Assembly: GCA_038049695.1 (NCBI GenBank)
Contig: CP142451.1
Coordinates: forward strand, 7,438,001-7,502,000
DNA: 64,000 nucleotides
Origin: Cinnamomum chago
Taxonomy: Eukaryota; Streptophyta; Magnoliopsida; Laurales; Lauraceae
Direction of reading: 5' to 3'
Numbering within the stretch: the stretch's first letter is position 1; every line of letters starts with the position of its first letter. Position numbers and translations under genes: made by a program. The notes below the pieces were generated by a model, which saw only the letters and a program-made list of their open reading frames with translations, did no database searches and was not told where the DNA came from. Positions 58,698 through 64,000 of this stretch are shown in pieces.

Positions 58698-61600
58698 TCA
58701 CATCCTCTCAAAAGCAGCAGGGCTTATGCGAATCACACCATCTGGAGAGACAAGGGCATCCACAGGCACATCATTGGAAGTAACAGCAATGACCCCTTCA
58801 TCCATTATTTGCAAAGAGTATGCTAATCCAACTGCAGAAGAAAAACCCAAAGCAATTGTTGGCATAAGAGAGATGGTTTCTTAAACATTGTAAAGAAGCA
58901 TATGCAAAAAGCTTTAACAGGAAAGACCAAGAAGGTCAAGGCATTGGTATTTCACCTAGAAGAGGTTGCTTCCATTTTTGGTCAGCAGCAAGCTCCTGGT
59001 ACTTCTTTAAGAACAAGTCGTAGTAACTATTGATTCACCAAAATACAGCAATAGAGAATAAAAATGTCATCTTAAGAAGTTTATTTGAAATGTAAAAAAG
59101 TGCTATGCAAGACAAATTGATTTTCGTATGGTGACCAAAAATAATAAATGTAAATTGGATTAGTCTACAATATGCATGTTCCATGGATTCACTTTGTGGC
59201 AGCACCTCCACAGTACACCTGAAGTACAAGCACGGCAATCCAGACCATCCAAACCAGAGGCTCCATTGTGGACAGGTCCTAACCCACTCAATTGAATTAG
59301 AACTTAGAAGCACTGGCTATTCCTTCTCTAACCAAAGACGCCACAAAAAGGTTAATTAAATCATTCACTCAGTTATATTTTCAGCATTCTTTTATTGGTA
59401 TATATTTTCAGCATATGATCCCATCAACAATGACACCCACACAATATGGACAGTGAGGCAGCAATGATTTATGCCACAAGTTCAGCACAAGCCACAAACT
59501 TTCCATGGAGTGTGAAAAAATGTCCTGTAACCTTATTTTGCTACTTGAGTATATGACTAAAGTCTTGTACAGGTACTAGATGGAGCAGGTTCGAATTTCA
59601 ATAACACCATCAATCAATTGATCTTGGTCAAAGATGACACCTTAAAGTAAGTGATATTAGAGCATAGTTGCCAACTCGGGGAGCAAACTTAAGGGGAGGG
59701 CCATTTGGTAATTTTACTTGCCAAGTAAAGTCAAGTTAAGTAAAATTAAGCATCAAATCAAAAGCACTTTAATTCAAAACTCTCTCCATCTTTTAAAAAT
59801 AAAAAAACAACGATCTTTATTCACTAGAAGACAAAAAAACTCAATTTCCCCATACAAAAAGTCAAAAATATTCAATCCCAAACAACTAAAAAAAAAATAC
59901 CATCATAACCCACTTATATTTTATTCCCTTTCTTTATTTCACTTCACTTTATTTAAAAAGTAAAATTACCAAACAGGCAAAAGGAGTAAAGCGAGGAAAG
60001 ACATGAACAAGGATTTGAGTTATAAATGTCTAAGAAACAACTTCGCAACACACAGAAAACATTTGAAAGCAATTTAGATTTTAGAGAACAAACTATGAGC
60101 TAATGATGGATGGAGTCTTCACACATTCACCATGGATGCCTTGTCTTTGGAGTCATCACCATTGGCAACACAAGGATGTTAGTAACTAGAAACACCAAAA
60201 GCTCGAGCTTTTAGAGAATGCCACAACAATGTATATCGAAGGGTCGTAACAACCCCCTCACATGTAGGGCTCTGCATGTGGACAAAATCAAGCCAATTGA
60301 CCATACGTGGACAGAAACACGTCCCCAGGAATTCAAACGCACGACCCCCCTGGCTCTGATACCATATTAGTAACTAGAAACACCAAAAGCTCGAGCTGTT
60401 AGAGAATGACACAACAATGTATATCAAAGGCCGTGACAAAGGAGCCTCCACACAAGGGGAAACATTTTCTTATTGCATCCACAATAATGAGGAAAAGTGA
60501 AAATTTTCATTAAATGTATAAATGAGAAATTATATGGAAATTTATAGAGGATGCTACATTTTGGAAACAAACCTTCACAGTTAACAGAATATTATTGGAA
60601 TTGCTTCAGCTTCAGAAAGATAGAAACATGTTTTTAGGGAAACACACTTATCAACATCATATGACACTGCTGTTAACTCTGCATGAAACAGGAGATAAGA
60701 ACTTACCCTCCGCCACGGCCCAAGCGTTGCCCAGATCTGTCAAAAGCAAGCCCTGCAACAATAGTAGAAGATAAATAGGCAATTGTCTGTCTTACTCAAG
60801 TTCTGATTTACATAAATAATAAATAAGAACAAAGAAAAAAAATACCAGGTAAGAGGATCAAGTCAACTGGGTCACTTGCCTGCATGACTATAATAAGAAA
60901 AATATTTCAGAGTTCACGTACTACCACAAAAATATCATTTCTTCTTTACTTATCTAACTGCATTCCAAACATATTAGCTTATGATATGGAAAATATGAAT
61001 CATGTGATGATAACTAATAATTAAGAAACCAATGATCTCTATTTGATCAATAGGAATGGCCATAGATCCACGGATATGCAAGGTATCCTGAGGAATGGAA
61101 GGGCTTTTTTTTTGTATGTTGATGCTTGGTTCAGAAATTGAGACCATTGATCTGATTGGCCTCACTATAGATAGGTCAGACCACCATGTAACCTAAAATA
61201 GAATATTCAAGCCATCCAATATTTGTCCTTTTTATGTCAATGTGGACCATTTTTGTAATTTATTGACGTCCAATTGCAATTCATTACATAAAGGGTTAGT
61301 ATTTTCAGTCCAACCGAGGGCCCTTCTGAAGCATGGTCTACCAGCTCTACCCACCCTTTGGCTCCTTAGCATGGTTTAAAACATCAGAACATCAGCCAAT
61401 AAGCAGCGTTCAGCCAATAGTACATACTGTGCACTGGCCTTGGCCATGGCATCAGCCCTTATGCCTAGTATTTTTATTTTATTTGTTTGATAACCTAGGG
61501 TATCTCCCGCCTAGCCCAGCCCAGGAGCCTTTAGCCCTGAGCCCGAGGGACCCCTTATGCCTAGTATTGGCCAATATTATCGATCATGGCAGCCACTATG

Positions 61601-63420
61601 GCAGCAAAACTGAATTTTTTTTAAAGATGGCTGCAAATATATATATATATATATATATATATTTTAAGACCCATTTTGTTTAATTAGTATTGAATTCTTA
61701 GGATTTCTAAACAATGCCCTCTTATCAAAGGGGCTATAAGTGAGGATTACAGGTGAAGAACCACAAGGGGCCATCATATAATCTCCCCTTTTATATAAAA
61801 TTATTACATAACGATCACTCAAGTGAATCAAATACTAGAAAAGAGAAGATCCCATCTAGGACTACTACACTTAGACCCTGTAAATACTTCCATAGAACAC
61901 CCTTTACTATAAATTCCTAGGATTTCATTTCAACACCAAGTATGCAAATGGATTATTAGTGAAGTTTAATACCAATTAATAGCATGGTCCGCTTTGTAGG
62001 GTTTACTTCATTGGGGACTACTTGAAACTTGATCCAGTTATAATTCAGAGTTGAATGGGAAAGATTAATCATATAGATGGAAGGAAGAACACATGGAGAT
62101 GACATATCAAAGATCAGAAGAACAACCTAAAAGGTTCATGAATATGTGGCTGTTGTTTCAAATAGAAAAGGCAAGCTTAGAATGACACCAAATTCCTTGA
62201 GAACGTTGAAACGCATTTCACCTTTTCTAAACAGTTTCGATTTTTACCATTAGAAAACATTTGCTTCAATCACTTAACTTTAACACAGTCAATAGTATAA
62301 AGACAAAAAAAAAAAAAAGTGTTTAGGGACAGATATGGCTTTTGGGGGACCACCACATTACGTAATCTAGCATTTTTCAATATTTTTGGATTTTTTTTTG
62401 TAAATTTATTTTGTCAAATTAAAATCTACCGCATATCACCACGAAGTATAGCTTTTCCAGGCCAACCAAGATGCCCTAAGTGACCACAATTTGAAACCAT
62501 GCTCACTAAATGTTATTGATCAAGAACCACGGGATCACTCATATATGCTCACTGACAAAAGGTACAATGCATATACTCTTCTTCTTAACTGACTGAGACT
62601 CTGCACGATCTTTAGTGCAAGGATCATAGAATTTCAAGTTCAGTCAAAACCTGAGGATCATAGACAGGGAATCAAGTAAATGAGATTGTGCACAGATACA
62701 TGGAGATTCCTCCTTGTAGTTTCTTGTTTGTAGATTTATTAGTTTGTACTCCTTAAACGATGCATTCTCATGTTGAATTTTGCTGCGGATGTGATATGCC
62801 CCATGAAAATGAAGTATAAAAAAAATCCAGGAGAGAGGGAGAGGGAGACGGACATAAGCTAAGCTTACCCAAAACCCCAAGCTTAAATTGTGACAAGAAG
62901 CACTTCCAACTGTTCTATCAACTCTTGTCATGTCTCAAGTAATTTGGACAGATCTGATGTTCCTATTTTGTATCACCAAAGTTCCTTATTTGCAATCCGT
63001 TGACAAGTAAGAACACAGCTGAGGTGACACCACTAACAGGACTGTGAGTCTGTGAAAGGGGTCTAAGTTTGACTACAGAGCTCCAGACAACTAACTTAAA
63101 GTACTAACTTTACACTTTCCTTAAATAAAATTACTTCAGAAATTCATACAACCACTAATTACAACCACCCCACCACCCCCCCCCCAAAAAAAAAAAAAAA
63201 AAAAAAAAACGGAGAAACAGATGGACAGATTTGAAATGAAAAGAAGAGGAAAACAAAATAAAATCTTACCATCTTCACGTTGATTTCCATCAGCATCTAC
63301 TGGGGCTGGTTCCAAGATATTCATCGAGTTTGCTATAAGGTCTTCCAAACTTGAGATGTTAAACATTCGCATATGGCTATTCTTGTCCTCCACCCGTGGA
63401 ACATAAAGCTTTTTCTCTGT
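58698..63420 (-). CDS. 5FCL: 5-formyltetrahydrofolate cyclo-ligase, last five exons
   Basis: Converts 5-formyl-THF to 5,10-methenyl-THF using ATP (EC 6.3.3.2), in plants a mitochondrial folate enzyme that clears the inhibitory 5-formyl form. Exons on the minus strand are 63420-63270, 60887-60846, 60752-60717, 59026-58956 and 58831-58698: 434 nt, about 144 residues. They read TEKKLYVPRVEDKNSHMRMF ... NILEPAP, then DPVDLILLPG, then the core motif GLAFDRSGQRLGRGGGYYD (phosphate and Mg-ATP binding), then the C-terminus ending AFERM-stop. All junctions are GT-AG and in frame. The 42-nt exon must start at 60887: the later AG (60880) would create a stop. The N-terminal exons lie beyond the right edge of the window. 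Confidence 0.92.
59699..59978. mobile_element. MITE (280 bp) in a cyclo-ligase intron
   Basis: Inverted ends GGCCATTTGGTAATTTTACTT and the complement of AGTAAAATTACCAAACAGGC match over about 20 bp. The flanks AAGGGGAG and AAAAGGAG would be an 8-bp duplication with two mismatches, suggesting hAT. The AT-rich centre has no gene. Confidence 0.7.
60177..60438 (-). mobile_element. Complete TRIM retrotransposon (262 bp)
   Basis: Miniature LTR element in a cyclo-ligase intron. LTRs of 75 bp (60177-60251) and 74 bp (60365-60438) are about 90% alike, with TGTTAG...GTAACA and TATTAG...GTGACA ends. The primer-binding site for initiator tRNA-Met (TGGTATCAGAGC on the minus strand) lies at 60353-60364, directly next to the right LTR. 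A G-rich polypurine-like run (minus-strand TGAGGGGG) abuts the left LTR. The target duplication AAGGA is perfect (60172-60176 and 60439-60443). It encodes nothing and needs help from a full element to move. Confidence 0.93.
61473..61551 (-). mobile_element. Short SINE-like or truncated retroposon insertion (79 bp)
   Basis: A 79-bp insertion between two perfect 17-bp copies of CCCTTATGCCTAGTATT (61456-61472 and 61552-61568). On the minus strand it ends in an A-rich tail (AACAAATAAAATAAA), as a retroposon inserted by target-primed reverse transcription would. The body is GC-rich and unidentified. Confidence 0.7.
61637..61662. repeat. (TA)n microsatellite
   Basis: A run of about 13 TA dinucleotides in a cyclo-ligase intron. 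Confidence 0.95.
61663..63269. other. Cyclo-ligase intron, no further gene seen
   Basis: Intron sequence between the 63420-63270 and 60887-60846 exons. It ends near 63175-63210 in a C-run followed by an A-run. No coding signal. Confidence 0.6.
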
Positions 63421-64000
63421 CTGACATTCTAGACTTGAAAATGAATAGTCAGAATTTCCAAAAGCAATAATTAATTCAGTATATTATCCTAATACATCAC
63501 TTTCAATATTGTGTCCTAAAGCCACCAAACCATGCATGTGGTGACGCCCATGGGTCAAACATCAAGATCATTAATCTGATGGCCAACTATAAGATCTTAT
63601 TCCATCAACAAAGTTTTTACTGCCGTTCTTCTAATATTCTCTTGAAAATATATTTTTGTAGGTTAAGGGAAGGAATGCCAGAATGTTTCAATCAGAAAGA
63701 GTTTTGTGGACAACCTCATCCACAATGCGTTCCTCCAAATCAATGGTTCACATGAGGACATTTGTCTATAATGGCACATCAGAAAACCAAACTATCATTG
63801 TTACATATCTACAATTCCTCCAACCACATGATAATCTATAGGTGCACAGGGCACTGCACATCTTCATACATCATGATTCCACAATTCCTTTACCACATGC
63901 CATCATATGAAGTGAAGATTGATGATACACCAAAAGAATCACTTAAAATGGCAGCACACACCTAAGAAACTCCTTTGTGTTTTGACATCATCATCATCTT
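63421..64000. other. Cyclo-ligase intron running off the right edge
   Basis: The acceptor of the 63420 exon (TCAG on the minus strand) lies at its left end. No upstream cyclo-ligase exon could be recognised up to 64000. Confidence 0.6.

Noticed and set aside
61333-61683. 116-codon plus-strand frame in a cyclo-ligase intron.
   Set aside because: It runs across the retroposon insertion and the (TA)n tract and ends in IYIYIY, so it is a chance frame.
1-64000. CRISPR arrays, bacterial operons, rRNA or tRNA genes, and organelle DNA insertions.
   Set aside because: Nothing with regular spacers, Shine-Dalgarno/operon layout, tRNA cloverleaf or organelle gene content was seen. The tRNA-like strings at 922 and 60353 are primer-binding sites.
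1-64000. Endogenous plant pararetrovirus sequence.
   Set aside because: No coat, movement or pararetroviral polymerase motif was recognised. The retroelement remains are Copia-like, LTR-only, TRIM or LINE.

Overview
This is nuclear DNA from a flowering plant. The genes have short GT-AG introns, the families are plant ones (LRK10L/WAK-like receptor kinases, SDP6 glycerol-3-phosphate dehydrogenase, 5-formyltetrahydrofolate cyclo-ligase), and the intergenic DNA is AT-rich and full of LTR retrotransposon remains, Helitron ends, MITEs and LINE remnants. The species cannot be told from the window.

Layout. 1-2873 is the start of a reverse-oriented Copia retrotransposon (gag start, primer-binding site and a probable LTR carrying a hAT MITE). 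2874-5515 holds transposon debris: a LINE remnant, a Helitron 3' end and a ~155-bp tandem repeat. From about 5.5 kb to 50.8 kb there is a tandem segmental duplication. Each unit carries, left to right, LRK10L kinase A (minus strand), a broken CRF/ERF gene, LRK10L kinase B (plus strand), then the 3' part of an SDP6 gene (minus strand). The breakpoint is always the same point in SDP6 intron 2. Only the end of unit 0 is visible (SDP6 exon-3 fragment, to 5874). Unit 1 is 5875-34872 and its SDP6 copy is dead. Unit 2 is 34873-50778 and joins the only complete SDP6 gene, six exons at 46172-54671, 630 codons. All four receptor kinases are intact on paper (652, 686, 647 and 690 aa) once small transmembrane-proximal exons are spliced in. 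Unit 1 is about 13 kb longer than unit 2, mainly because of a 3.4-kb solo LTR, a 0.74-kb solo LTR inside SDP6 exon 4, and about 8 kb of nested elements that replaced part of exon 3.

Right of SDP6 (54.7-58.6 kb) lie intergenic DNA, two foldback MITEs and a doubtful membrane-protein exon. 58698-63420 holds the last five exons of a mitochondrial-type 5-formyltetrahydrofolate cyclo-ligase gene (minus strand; its first exons lie beyond the window). Its introns carry a MITE, a complete 262-bp TRIM element and a short SINE-like insertion.

Biology. The kinases are wall-facing receptor-like kinases with GUB_WAK-type ectodomains and non-RD kinase domains (HFD in place of HRD), a type linked to immunity. 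They form a divergent A/B pair that has been duplicated as a pair. Differences between copies are concentrated in the ectodomains, as expected for a young, diversifying receptor cluster. SDP6 and cyclo-ligase are housekeeping neighbours; SDP6 appears to have been caught up in the cluster's expansion. Exon joins were worked out by hand from splice signals and reading frame; there was no transcript evidence.
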